A DNA stretch of 64,000 nt from Halothiobacillus sp. (lineage in GTDB: Bacteria; Pseudomonadota; Gammaproteobacteria; Halothiobacillales; Halothiobacillaceae): contig JADQCE010000002.1 of NCBI GenBank assembly GCA_016278265.1, positions 558,001-622,000 on the forward strand, read 5' to 3'. This document shows, in pieces, positions 49,629-58,619 of this stretch. The notes below the pieces were generated by a model that made no database searches, was not told the origin of the DNA, and saw nothing but the letters and a program-made list of their open reading frames with translations. Position 1 is the stretch's first letter; the number at the start of each line of letters is the position of its first letter. The position numbers were made by a program, and so were the translations under genes.

Positions 49629-49976
49629 ATGGACAACGTTCGCCCCAGCACTGACATGATGCTGCGACAGCTCGACCAGATTGCCCACGAGATGCAGCAG
49701 GCCGGTCTCTGGTCTGATCAGCGACCCAGCGAGCAGGCCTTGGCCAGCCCCCATCCGTTCTGCTTTGATACCTTGGCGTTCGAGGAGTGGCTGCAGTGGA
49801 AATTCCTGCCGCAGATGAGTGATCTGCTCGACCGGTTTGGCACGCCACCGGAAAACTGCTCGATGGCACCGCTGGCCGAGCATCAATTTGCCGAACTCGA
49901 GGAAGAGACCGACCGCCTGCTGGCGGCGATCGCCGAGTTCGACAACCTGGCCTGGCATTTTTTCAACGCCCGCTGA
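49629..49976 (+). CDS. YqcC-family (DUF446) protein
   Basis: 115 residues. LDQIAHEMQQAGLWS, HPFCFDTLAFEEWLQWKFLPQMSDLL and CSMAPLAEHQF match the YqcC family of gammaproteobacteria. Small, acidic and helical; function unknown. Follows thiD by 20 bases. Confidence 0.85.
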   Translation: MDNVRPSTDMMLRQLDQIAHEMQQAGLWSDQRPSEQALASPHPFCFDTLAFEEWLQWKFLPQMSDLLDRFGTPPENCSMAPLAEHQFAELEEETDRLLAAIAEFDNLAWHFFNAR

Positions 49977-50008
49977 CGGCGGGCTCGATCGACAAGACCG
50001 GATATCCC

Positions 50009-51211
50009 ATGACCGATTCGCACCGCCCCGATCCCGACTGGTCGCTCGCGACCCAGGCCATCCGCGTCGGTCACCATCCGACCCCGGAGCGTGAACACGG
50101 CGAGCCGATCTTCACCACCTCGAGTTTTACCTTCGAGTCGGCCGAGCAGGCCGCGGCGCGCTTCGCCGGCGACGAGCCGGGCAACATCTACGCCCGCTTC
50201 ACCAACCCGACTACGCGCATCTTCGAGGAGCGCCTGGCGGCGATGGAAGGGGGCGAGGACTGTGTCGCCACCGCCTCGGGCATGGCCGCGATCCTGACCA
50301 CCTTCATGGCGCTGTGCGAGGCCGGCGACGAGGTGGTGGTCGCCCGCCAGGTCTTCGGCACGACCAAGGTGCTGTTCGACAAGTACCTGGCCAAGTTCGG
50401 CCTGGTGGTGCACTGGGTGGACCTGACCGATTGGTCTCAGTGGGAGGCCGCCGTCAACAAGCGCACGCGCCTGCTGTTTATCGAGACGCCCTCGAATCCC
50501 TTGACCGAGGTGGCCGACATCCGCCAGCTGGCGGACCTGGCCCATGCATTTGAGGCGGCGCTGGTGGTGGACAACTGTTTCTGCACGCCGGCTTTGCAGC
50601 GGCCGCTGAGCCTTGGGGCGGACATCGTGATTCACTCGGCAACCAAGTTCCTCGACGGGCAGGGGCGCGCCATCGGCGGCGCCGTGGTGGGTGACGCCGA
50701 GCGGGTGGGCAAGGAGGTGCGTGGCTTTCTGCGTACCTGCGGGCCGACCATGGCGCCATTCAATGCCTGGATCTTCGCCAAGGGCCTGGAGACCTTGAAC
50801 CTGCGCATGGAGGCCCACAGCCGCCATGCCCGCGAGGTGGCCGACTGGCTGGTGGCCCACGAGAGGGTCGCGAAGGTGCATTTCCCGGGACTCGCTGACC
50901 ACCCTCAGGCGAAAATCATCGCCAAGCAGCAGTCCGGCCCGGGGGCGATCGTCTCGTTCGTGGTCGAGGGTGGGCGCGAGAAGGCCTGGGAGGTGATCAA
51001 CCGCACTCGGATGCTCTCGATCACCGCCAACCTCGGCGATACCAAGACCACCATCACCCATCCGGCGAGCACCACGCACGGTCGATTGAGCCCCGAGGCA
51101 CGCGCCGAGGCGGGGATCGACGAGGGATTAATTCGCCTGTCGGTGGGGCTCGAGGATCCGCAGGACATCATCGCCGACCTGGCGCGCGGGCTGGGCGACG
51201 CCATCGATTGA
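50009..51211 (+). CDS. metZ: O-succinylhomoserine sulfhydrylase
   Basis: 400 residues. PLP enzyme making homocysteine from O-succinylhomoserine and sulfide. Cys/Met metabolism family: FTTSSFTFESAEQAAARFAGDEPGNIYARFTNP, and the PLP-binding Lys213 in SATKFLDGQGRAIGG; C-terminal RLSVGLEDPQDIIADL. The SSFTFESAEQAA start and TRMLSITANLGDTKT favour MetZ over MetB. Close to thiD and YqcC, likely same transcript. Confidence 0.9.
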   Translation: MTDSHRPDPDWSLATQAIRVGHHPTPEREHGEPIFTTSSFTFESAEQAAARFAGDEPGNIYARFTNPTTRIFEERLAAMEGGEDCVATASGMAAILTTFMALCEAGDEVVVARQVFGTTKVLFDKYLAKFGLVVHWVDLTDWSQWEAAVNKRTRLLFIETPSNPLTEVADIRQLADLAHAFEAALVVDNCFCTPALQRPLSLGADIVIHSATKFLDGQGRAIGGAVVGDAERVGKEVRGFLRTCGPTMAPFNAWIFAKGLETLNLRMEAHSRHAREVADWLVAHERVAKVHFPGLADHPQAKIIAKQQSGPGAIVSFVVEGGREKAWEVINRTRMLSITANLGDTKTTITHPASTTHGRLSPEARAEAGIDEGLIRLSVGLEDPQDIIADLARGLGDAID

Positions 51212-51230
51212 GGGCGGGCGCTCCCGCGGT

Positions 51231-52142
51231 CTATTGCACCTGCACCAGGTCGCCGCGCTCGACCGATCGATTTCCCTGATAGCGCACCGTCGCGTCGTTC
51301 TCGCCCAGGAACGTGACCCGGGCCTCTCCCAGGTTCATCGGTTCGCGAACCGGTCCGGCAGTGATTTCCATGACAGGACGAGTCAAGAGATTGACGCCGA
51401 GCGAGTCGGTCGGTACGCCCGGTTCGACGACGATCAAGCGATCGCTGGCGGCCAGCCCGTCGGCTCGTCCAAGATCGATCCGCAGGTCGGTGCCGCCGGC
51501 GCGACTTTCGGTGGACAGCACCCGCCCGACCAGCGGCCGGCATTCCAGCGTGTCGAGCACGTGTTGCGCCACCGTCTCGATCGCGGCATCCAGCGACTGA
51601 CCCCAATCGCTTTCCCAGAAGCGGGTCGAGTCCGCGGCGATCTCGGGCGAGAACGGTTTGCCGTCGGTGGTGGACAGGTCAATCCGCCAGGTATCCAGCC
51701 GCGCGCCCCGGGCGCCATCGTCCAGGGTGGCAGTAAGCTGTCCGCCGCGAGGCTCGTAATGATCGGGCAGCAGGACGATGCCCGAGGGGCGGCCCTCGGT
51801 GCCAACGTCGCTCGCCACCAGGCGCAGGAAGTAGGGCGCGCCATGGCGGGAGAACGCGTCCATGGCGGGCTCCAGCCCCTCGCTTCGGGTGGGCGGGGTG
51901 ATGTCGACCACCTGCTGTCCGGCCGCTTCCAGCCGGCTCGCTAGCCGGTCGGCGAGTGCCGCTGGGAGCCCCCTGACGTCCCCGGGCTCGTGGGTGAGTC
52001 GGGCCTCGGTCATGACCAGCCGGTGATTGGCTTGGCAGTGTTCGGAGCCGGTTGCCGGCGCGGCGGTTGTCGCGATCGGCAGGAGTAGGCCGGCGGCGAA
52101 TGCCAACCAGGTCGTGCGGCGCGTGACGGGGTGTCCGGTCAT
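51231..52142 (-). CDS. Exported FlgT-like protein
   Basis: 303 residues from the ATG at 52142 (MTGHPVTRRTTWLAF); ATGs 15 and 24 bases upstream are alternatives. Signal peptide (AFAAGLLLPIATTAAPA). The C-terminal 100 residues resemble the FlgT C-terminal barrel (GRVLSTESRAGGTDLRIDLGRADGLAASDRLIVV). FlgT builds the H-ring of sodium-driven flagella in vibrios. No flagellar genes are near, so the call is tentative. Converges with metZ. Confidence 0.45.
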   Translation of the reverse strand: MTGHPVTRRTTWLAFAAGLLLPIATTAAPATGSEHCQANHRLVMTEARLTHEPGDVRGLPAALADRLASRLEAAGQQVVDITPPTRSEGLEPAMDAFSRHGAPYFLRLVASDVGTEGRPSGIVLLPDHYEPRGGQLTATLDDGARGARLDTWRIDLSTTDGKPFSPEIAADSTRFWESDWGQSLDAAIETVAQHVLDTLECRPLVGRVLSTESRAGGTDLRIDLGRADGLAASDRLIVVEPGVPTDSLGVNLLTRPVMEITAGPVREPMNLGEARVTFLGENDATVRYQGNRSVERGDLVQVQ

Positions 52143-52361
52143 GGGTGGTCTCGGCATTGGGAGCATGGTAATCAGTGATCGTGGGTGTTCAGCGTATCTC
52201 TGGAAGCACGAGATGTGCCATCGCTCCTTTTGGCGGTCCCGGTTCGGTGATCGGGCAATCGGTCGAATGGCTGCTTGAGTCGATCGGGGCGAAGCGAATG
52301 GGAAAAGACCTGCGACCAATACCCGGACTATACCGGGGTGACTCGAGTCGGGAGGGCTGAT

Positions 52362-53972
52362 ATGTCGGGGAACGGCGCCTGGAATCGTGTTTTCGAATGG
52401 GGCTGGTTGCCACTGTTCCTGCTGGTGACGACCGTCGCGCTGCTGACGCGACCGCTGATGCCGGTCGACGAGACGCGCTACCTCGGCGTCGCCTGGGAGA
52501 TGTGGCAGTCGGGCTCGTGGGTCGTGCCGTTGCTCAACGGCGAGCCCTACAGTCACAAGCCGCCGCTGTTGTTCTGGCTGATCCACGCTGGTTGGGCGGT
52601 GTTCGGCGTCAACGACATCACGCCGCGGCTCGTTGCCCCGGCCTTCGCGCTGGGCAGCCTGTTCCTGATCCGCGCCGTTGCCCGTCGGTTGTTCCCGACT
52701 CGGCCGGTCATTGCCAGCCTGGCGCCCTGGATTCTCGCCGGGACGATCTACTGGCTGGGTTTCGCCACCATGACGATGTTCGATCAGCTGGTGGTCTTCT
52801 TCGTCCTGCTCGGCATTTTCGGCCTGCTTGAACTGGGACAGGGCCGTCGTCGCGGCTGGTTGTGGCTGTTTCTGGGGACGGCGCTGGGGGTGCTTGCCAA
52901 GGGGCCGTTCGCCCTGATCTACCTGGTGCCACCAACGGTTGTCGCCCCTTGGTGGGCCGGGGTGGGGGTGTCCTGGCGCTGGTTCTTCCAGGCCGGCGCG
53001 GTCGGGTTCCTCGGCTCCTGCATGGCGCTCGGTTGGGCGCTCTGGGCGGCCCAATTGGGTGGGCCCGCCTACGCCGAGGCAATACTCTGGGGGCAGATGG
53101 CCGGGCGGGCCGTGGACGCCTTCGATCATGCCCAGCCCATCTACTACTACGTGTGGATGCTGCCGCTGCTGTTTCTGCCGTGGACACTGATCCTGCCCGG
53201 TTTGCTGCGACGCGTGTGGAAGGGTCGCGGATCGGGCCAATCGGTCTGGCCCGACCCGCGGTTTGCCCGACTGATGCTGGCCTGGGTGCTGGTGCCGTTC
53301 GGTCTGTTGTCGCTCGCTTCGGGCAAGTTGCCGCACTATCTGCTGCCGGTGATCCCGGCGCTGTCACTCGCCACGGCGGCCTTGCTCGCCGGCCTGGTCG
53401 AATCGCCGCAGGCATTGCGCAGCCGGGCGGTGGCCGTCTTCTGGTGCGTGACGGGGCTGGTGCTCATCGTGCTGCCCTGGTCGACGAGTCACGGGCTGAC
53501 CGCCATGCTGCCGGGCGGGGTAAGTGCCGTGGGCGTGGCGTTGCTGCTCGGTGGCGCCTGGCTGTGGGTCGCTCGTCGAGGGCCGCGGCAGGTGGTGGCG
53601 GTGGCGCTGGCCACCGGTGTCGGAATGGTCCTGCTTCACCTGGCGTTGCTGCCGTTGCGCCCGGCCTTCGACTTCAAGTCGTTCGCGACGCGGGTCGGCG
53701 AGTTGCAGCACGGCGGCCATCCGATCGCGTTTGTGGGCAAGTATCGCGACGAGTACAACTTTTACGGCCGGCTGAGCCAGCCGGTGGTCGAGCTGGGCGG
53801 CGAGGCGGCCGCGAAGGAGTTCTGCTCCGCCTCGCCCGACGGTATCGTGGTGCGGCGCCTGCGGGGGGCGGTGCCGCCCGAGGCGCTCGTCTCGACCCAG
53901 TTTCGCAGCAAGCACGACGTGGCCCTGCCATGTTCCGCTCTGGCGTCATCGAATCGTACCGAGGCTCCTTAA
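52362..53972 (+). CDS. ArnT/GT83-like glycosyltransferase, membrane
   Basis: 536 residues from ATG 52362 after GGGAGG. GT-C type: eleven or so hydrophobic segments and the conserved luminal acidic motif PVDETRY at residues about 35-41, followed by PLLNGEPYSHKPPLLFWLIH and GVLAKGPFALIYLVPP. ArnT transfers L-Ara4N to lipid A; the substrate here is not established. The last eight codons (SSNRTEAP) and the stop are made by a solitary end of the repeat family, so the native C-terminus may have been replaced. Confidence 0.8.
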   Translation: MSGNGAWNRVFEWGWLPLFLLVTTVALLTRPLMPVDETRYLGVAWEMWQSGSWVVPLLNGEPYSHKPPLLFWLIHAGWAVFGVNDITPRLVAPAFALGSLFLIRAVARRLFPTRPVIASLAPWILAGTIYWLGFATMTMFDQLVVFFVLLGIFGLLELGQGRRRGWLWLFLGTALGVLAKGPFALIYLVPPTVVAPWWAGVGVSWRWFFQAGAVGFLGSCMALGWALWAAQLGGPAYAEAILWGQMAGRAVDAFDHAQPIYYYVWMLPLLFLPWTLILPGLLRRVWKGRGSGQSVWPDPRFARLMLAWVLVPFGLLSLASGKLPHYLLPVIPALSLATAALLAGLVESPQALRSRAVAVFWCVTGLVLIVLPWSTSHGLTAMLPGGVSAVGVALLLGGAWLWVARRGPRQVVAVALATGVGMVLLHLALLPLRPAFDFKSFATRVGELQHGGHPIAFVGKYRDEYNFYGRLSQPVVELGGEAAAKEFCSASPDGIVVRRLRGAVPPEALVSTQFRSKHDVALPCSALASSNRTEAP

Positions 53973-53994
53973 GGAACCTCGGTACGATTCGATG
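53947..53994. repeat. 48-bp near-perfect palindrome: solitary repeat end facing copy C
   Basis: 53947-53970 is the inverse of 53971-53994 with one mismatch (24-bp arms). The right arm is the left terminal repeat of copy C (AAGGAACCTCGG...). The left arm is therefore an extra, opposite terminal repeat, perhaps from a second, deleted copy. The TAA stop of the ArnT-like gene straddles the centre. Confidence 0.9.
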
Positions 53995-54243
53995 GCACCT
54001 CTGGCTCGCGGGTTTTTTTGTTCGCAATCAAGGCGCCGTGCTGAAGGTGGGCTCATTGCCCGGCGAGGGGCGGCAACACCGAGTGCGGGCAAACCCGCGA
54101 GCCCATACGGGCGGGCCGCCAAGGACCCATTTGCGGCGTTGCACTCCTTGTGAATGACCACCGCCATTCACGGCGGACTGCGCCTTGCAACTGGGCCCTT
54201 GGCGGCCCGCAGAGGGCACTATCGAATCGTACCGAGGTTCCTT
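53971..54243 (-). repeat. Large nested-hairpin inverted-repeat element, copy C (273 bp)
   Basis: Same orientation as B. Terminal repeats AAGGAACCTCGGTACGATTC are identical for 23 bases at both ends but differ from A and B at four or five sites, changed together at both ends. Arm 1 pairs 54111-54129 with 54192-54210 (one mismatch in 19) around GTGAATG/CATTCAC (54150-54171). Arm 2 (from 54003) is weaker because of a T7 run. Followed directly by TATAAT of the likely gltX promoter. Confidence 0.88.
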
Positions 54244-54249
54244 AACCTC

Positions 54250-54255
54250 TATAAT
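54250..54255 (+). promoter_or_regulatory. Probable -10 box for gltX
   Basis: TATAAT, seven bases after the end of repeat copy C. With a 17-base spacer the -35 (TCGTAC) would fall in the terminal repeat, so the element may supply part of this promoter. The -35 match is poor. Confidence 0.4.
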
Positions 54256-54329
54256 GTCCGCTTTGTCCCGGCTGGGGCGGGCCGCGCCCCGCCATCCGCG
54301 ACCACGTTTCCGCTGTTCCCGAGGTATCG

Positions 54330-55733
54330 ATGACCGTTCGCACCCGCTTCGCCCCGTCGCCCACCGGCTACCTGCACATCGGCGGCGCCCGTACGGCCCT
54401 GTTCAGTTACCTGTTCGCGCGCCGCCACGGCGGCGAGTTCGTGCTGCGCGTGGAAGACACCGACCGCGAACGGTCGAATCCCGAATCAGTCAACGCGATT
54501 CTCGAGGGCATGACCTGGCTGGGGCTGGACTACGACGAAGGTCCGTTCTACCAGACCGAGCGCATGGATCGTTACCGCGAGGTGATCGACCAGCTGCTCG
54601 TCGAGGACAAGGCCTACTACTGTTACGCCACCCGCGAGGAGCTCGACGCCCTGCGCGAGGCGCAGATGAAGCGTGGCGAGAAGCCGCGCTACGACCGCCG
54701 CTATCGCGATTTCACCGGCACGCCACCGGAAGGCGTCAAGCCGGTGGTGCGTTTCAAGAACCCGCTCGATGGGCTGGTGGTGGTCGAGGATGCCATCCGC
54801 GGCCGGGTCACGTTCCGCAACGACGAGCTCGACGACCTGATCATCGCGCGCGGCGACGGCACCCCGACCTACAACCTCACGGTGGTGGTCGATGACATGG
54901 ACATGCAGATCACGCATGTGGTGCGCGGTGACGATCATCTCAACAACACGCCACGCCAGATCAACCTCTACCGGGCGTTGGGTGTCGAACCGCCGGCGTT
55001 CGCACACCTGCCGATGATCCACGGCCCGGACGGGGCAAAGCTCTCCAAGCGCCACGGGGCGGTCAGCGTGGTGCAATACCGCCACGACGGCTTTTTGCCC
55101 GAGGCGTTACTTAATTACCTGGTACGCCTGGGCTGGTCGCACGGTGACGAGGAGATCTTCTCTCGCGCCGAGCTGGTGCAGCTGTTCGATCTCGTCGATG
55201 TCAATCATTCGGCCTCGAGCATCAACCCGGAAAAGCTGCGCTGGCTGAACCAGCACTACATGCGCGAGCTGCCGGTGGCCGACGTGGCCGCCGAACTGCG
55301 CTGGCACCTCGGCCACCTTGGCATCGACCCGGATGAGCAGGGGCCGAAGCCGACGGCGATCGTGCCGGCCTACGTCGATCGTGTGCACACGCTGGTCGAG
55401 ATGGCCGAGGAGGCCCAGCCGTACTACCAGGATGCCGTCGAACCCGATCCCAAGACGATGGAGAAGCTGGATGCGTCGGCGGCAATGGTGGTCGACGCGC
55501 TGCTCGTTGCTCTGGAGGACGAATCGGTTTGGGAGAGCAGCGAGATGCTGGAGTCGGCGGTCAAGGGCGTGGCGAAGACCCTCGATCTCAAACTCGGCAA
55601 GGTGGGGCCGGTGCTGCGACTGGCCCTGCTGGGGCACACGTCGTCGCCGAGTTTCGGGGTGATCCTCGAGTTGATGGGCCGCGTGCGCAGCCATCAGCGC
55701 CTCAACGCCTTCCGGGAACGGATCGGTTCGTGA
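54330..55733 (+). CDS. gltX: Glutamyl-tRNA synthetase
   Basis: 467 residues. Class I synthetase: PSPTGYLHIGGARTALF contains HIGH-type HIGG at 16-19, and KLSKR (KMSKS) is at 237-241. Length and a C-terminal anticodon-binding domain fit a standard bacterial enzyme. Two tRNA-Glu genes occur elsewhere in the window. Its stop is one base before the start of the following sensor gene. Confidence 0.96.
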   Translation: MTVRTRFAPSPTGYLHIGGARTALFSYLFARRHGGEFVLRVEDTDRERSNPESVNAILEGMTWLGLDYDEGPFYQTERMDRYREVIDQLLVEDKAYYCYATREELDALREAQMKRGEKPRYDRRYRDFTGTPPEGVKPVVRFKNPLDGLVVVEDAIRGRVTFRNDELDDLIIARGDGTPTYNLTVVVDDMDMQITHVVRGDDHLNNTPRQINLYRALGVEPPAFAHLPMIHGPDGAKLSKRHGAVSVVQYRHDGFLPEALLNYLVRLGWSHGDEEIFSRAELVQLFDLVDVNHSASSINPEKLRWLNQHYMRELPVADVAAELRWHLGHLGIDPDEQGPKPTAIVPAYVDRVHTLVEMAEEAQPYYQDAVEPDPKTMEKLDASAAMVVDALLVALEDESVWESSEMLESAVKGVAKTLDLKLGKVGPVLRLALLGHTSSPSFGVILELMGRVRSHQRLNAFRERIGS

Positions 55734-55734
55734 T

Positions 55735-57897
55735 ATGAGAATCGGGGCCATGCGACCGGCGTTACCGATCACGGTCGCATACCTGCTGCTGGCCTCCCTG
55801 TGGATATGGGTCACCCAGTGGCTCCTTGGGCGGCTGGGCGGGGCCCATTGGGAAATATCCACGGCGGGGCTCGTCTTCGGCGAGATCTTTGTGCTGGTGA
55901 CCGGGGCCGTGCTCTACGTGCTGGTCGACCGCTTGACCGCCGCGCGTCAGGGCGTTGTCGATTTCGGCCCGGGGCGAGTGCGGGCCCGTCAGGGGTGGCT
56001 TATCGCTATGCTGATCGCGCTGGTGCTGATCGCGGTAATGCAGATCTTTATCGCGGCGGTGGCGGCCCGGCAATACGCCCCCCTGTTGCTGGACAAGGCC
56101 CAGCGTGAAGTGGCCAACTTGGCGGCCATTCGCGCTATTGAACTGGATAACTGGATTGACGAGCGCGACCAGCAGGTCGACTCGGTGGCGCAACGACGCG
56201 ACTGGCTCAAGGATTGGGTCGCCAGCCTCGACGAGGGCGAGGTGGATGGATTCCCGGATGACCTGCGTCGCGGCAGCCTGGTCAGCCGATTTCGCTCGAT
56301 CACGCTCCTGAATCCGGATCGCACCCCGCAACTGCAGACGGGCGCGACCAACGTGGTGCCGCCGGATATGCGGCATTTCGATCAGGCGGCGGTCACGGGC
56401 GAGGTCCACACCGTGACTCGCTTCACCCACGGTCGAGGTGGTGCCGACCTGTTCTGGATTCTTCCCGTCTATGACGATCGCACGGCCGTTAGTCGGGGGC
56501 CGTGGTATCTCATGTTCTGGACCCGGCTGAATACCGAGAGCCTGTTGTCGGACGCCGAGGATGACGGTTTGCAGGTGCGTGCCGGCGAGGGCCTGCGGAC
56601 CCTGCTGATTAACGCCCCGGCCGACCCCTCCACCGGCTCGAGTTTCTGGCCCATGCTGGTGCTTGACCCCAGGGACGAATCCTCGACGGTCAGCGAGACA
56701 CCGGCGGCGATCGTCGACCGCCTGAGGGTGGGTCTGTCGCAAACCGGGGCAACCTCGGATGCCGAAGACGGGGCCGGCGAAGGGGTTACCCGGATCGAGG
56801 GCGCTGACCGTGTCTACGCTACCGTCGCAGTCGATCGCCTTTCCTCCCGTCTGCTCGTGTTGCAGGACCGTCGCAAGGTGCTCGCGCCGGTCGATCAGCT
56901 GGAAAAATGGCTGAGCCTGACGGCCATGCTGTCGACGCTCGGCCTGTTTGCCGCGCTGCTGTTCCTGTGGCGCTATTTGCGCGGGCGCTACGGCGCCCGG
57001 AGCGCGCATATCGTTCGCGAGCGTGACTTCTGGCACCACGCCTGGTTGGACATGCCGGCGCTGGGCCTGATCGAAATCGAGCCACGGCGATTGCATGTGA
57101 TTGTCGCCAACCGCCAGGCAGCCGATTGGTTCGGTCGAGCCCGCGAAACCCTGGTGGGCACGCCGTTATTCGATCTGTTCGAACCCACTGATCCCGCCTC
57201 GCCGCTGGCCGGGGATCCCGAAACCATCTTGCCGGCCTATTTTGCCCGCGGCGCAGTCGACCGCGTGGCCCTGGAGGGTCGAGTATCGGGACAAGGCGCG
57301 GTTGGCCCGATGTGGCTGGAATTGCGTGTACTGCGTGACAGCGAGGGGCAGCCACAGCGGATGATCGGCATGCTGCGCCCGGCGCGCGCGACCGATGACA
57401 CCGCGTTGCGCGCGCAGATCGATCACCTGACGGCCCGCTGTGCGCTGTTGCCGGCGTCCGAGCGTGCGGTGCTGGGCGCGGCGCTGGCCGAGCAGCGAAC
57501 CAGTCCGTTCCTCGATGTCCGCACGATTTCCCTGGCGACCGCACAGATCCACGATCGCGCGGCGCTGATCGCCTACCTGGAGGCCCACCTCCCCGAAAGC
57601 CTGCGCCATCACCAGGCGTTGTTGCGGCCGTTGGCAGATGAACTGGGCCGGGTGCTGGTCAGTGGCGAGGGGCGCTGGGTGCACAGTGACGCCGGCGATT
57701 CCGCCGAGGTCGTCGGTGCCGGCAATGCTGCGATCATCAACGCCGTCGGGCACAGCGTGGTGATGCTGCCCGAACCGGTGCGCGAAGAGGGTGTGGTCGC
57801 CGTGCGGCTTTACATCAGCCAGGACCGGTGGGAGATCACCCCCGGCCTGTTCAAGGCGATCGAGCGACTCCACCAGGTCTGCACGACGATCAACTGA
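55735..57897 (+). CDS. Membrane sensor-like protein with PAS domain, no recognised output domain
   Basis: 720 residues. Two N-terminal hydrophobic stretches (about 7-30 and 40-62), a third at 86-108, then a periplasmic domain (about 110-390; QREVANLAAIRAIELDNWIDERDQQVDSVAQRRDWL resembles Cache/CHASE receptors), a transmembrane helix at about 392-415, a PAS-like domain (about 430-545; LDMPALGLIEIEPRRLHVIVANRQAADWFGR), and an unrecognised 170-residue tail. I see no histidine kinase, GGDEF, EAL or methyl-accepting motif. Probably co-transcribed with gltX. Confidence 0.6.
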   Translation: MRIGAMRPALPITVAYLLLASLWIWVTQWLLGRLGGAHWEISTAGLVFGEIFVLVTGAVLYVLVDRLTAARQGVVDFGPGRVRARQGWLIAMLIALVLIAVMQIFIAAVAARQYAPLLLDKAQREVANLAAIRAIELDNWIDERDQQVDSVAQRRDWLKDWVASLDEGEVDGFPDDLRRGSLVSRFRSITLLNPDRTPQLQTGATNVVPPDMRHFDQAAVTGEVHTVTRFTHGRGGADLFWILPVYDDRTAVSRGPWYLMFWTRLNTESLLSDAEDDGLQVRAGEGLRTLLINAPADPSTGSSFWPMLVLDPRDESSTVSETPAAIVDRLRVGLSQTGATSDAEDGAGEGVTRIEGADRVYATVAVDRLSSRLLVLQDRRKVLAPVDQLEKWLSLTAMLSTLGLFAALLFLWRYLRGRYGARSAHIVRERDFWHHAWLDMPALGLIEIEPRRLHVIVANRQAADWFGRARETLVGTPLFDLFEPTDPASPLAGDPETILPAYFARGAVDRVALEGRVSGQGAVGPMWLELRVLRDSEGQPQRMIGMLRPARATDDTALRAQIDHLTARCALLPASERAVLGAALAEQRTSPFLDVRTISLATAQIHDRAALIAYLEAHLPESLRHHQALLRPLADELGRVLVSGEGRWVHSDAGDSAEVVGAGNAAIINAVGHSVVMLPEPVREEGVVAVRLYISQDRWEITPGLFKAIERLHQVCTTIN

Positions 57898-57927
57898 TCC
57901 GTTCCGCGGCATCCGAAAACGAAAACG

Positions 57928-57958
57928 CCCCGTGTCGATCCGATCGGCACGGGGGTTT
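57928..57958 (+). terminator. Terminator after the PAS sensor gene
   Basis: CCCCGTG at 57928-57934 pairs with CACGGGG at 57948-57954, with partial inner pairing around TCGATC/CGATCGG, then GTTTGT. It also faces the end of mrpG. Confidence 0.6.
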
Positions 57959-57985
57959 GTCATTCGGGGCGTGCGTTGCAAGGCG

Positions 57986-58336
57986 CTACGGGCTAGGCGG
58001 CTCGTTGTCTTCGGCTGCCTTGCCGGCCGATTCATGGCGTGGATTGTCGCCGGAGAGTTCCCGGTGCATGCCGGCGCGCGCCATTAACAGCGCGCTGATC
58101 GGCGCGGTCAGGAAGAGGAAGACCAGGATCAGGATCTCGTGGACCGAAAGGTTGCCGCGACTGGAGAAGTACATCGCCGAGGCCAGCAGGATGCTGCCCA
58201 CCCCAAGGGTCGAGGCCTTGGTCGGCCCATGCAGCCGCATGAAGAAGCTCGGCAGCTTGGCCAGGCCCAGCGAGCCGAGCAGCACGAAGGCGGCGCCGAA
58301 CAGGATCAGGAAACTGACGATGAGTTCGAAAAGCAT
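57986..58336 (-). CDS. mrpG: Mrp-type Na+/H+ antiporter subunit G
   Basis: 116 residues, three hydrophobic segments. The MrpG/MnhG core FVLLGSLGLAKLPSFFMRLHGPTKASTLGVG is clear. Last gene of the antiporter operon; ends facing the sensor gene terminator. Acidic tail (GDNPRHESAGKAAEDNE) is longer than usual. Confidence 0.92.
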   Translation of the reverse strand: MLFELIVSFLILFGAAFVLLGSLGLAKLPSFFMRLHGPTKASTLGVGSILLASAMYFSSRGNLSVHEILILVFLFLTAPISALLMARAGMHRELSGDNPRHESAGKAAEDNEPPSP

Positions 58337-58349
58337 GATGGCCTCCGGG

Positions 58350-58619
58350 CTATTCGACGATGTCGCCGCGAATCAGGTATTTGCTCAAGGCCACCGTGGT
58401 GATGAAGCCCAGGACGGCGATCAGGAGCGCCGCCTCGAAGTTGATCGAGGTCTCGAACCAGATGCCCAGGGCGATCAGCAGGGCGATGGCGTTGATCGAC
58501 ATCGTGTCGAGGGCGAGCACGCGATCGGTCTGGTCGGGGCCCTTGAACAGGCGGTAGGTCGCAAGCCCCATCGCGATGATGATCAGGACCAGGGCGATGC
58601 CGAGACTGACGTGGATCAT
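58350..58619 (-). CDS. mrpF: Mrp-type Na+/H+ antiporter subunit F
   Basis: 89 residues, three transmembrane helices. MrpF signature YRLFKGPDQTDRVLALDTMSINAIALLIALGI. Overlaps mrpE by four bases. Confidence 0.92.
   Translation of the reverse strand: MIHVSLGIALVLIIIAMGLATYRLFKGPDQTDRVLALDTMSINAIALLIALGIWFETSINFEAALLIAVLGFITTVALSKYLIRGDIVE

Noticed and set aside
52143-52361. A further gene between the FlgT-like and ArnT-like genes
   Set aside because: Only short frames without ribosome sites or recognisable sequence.
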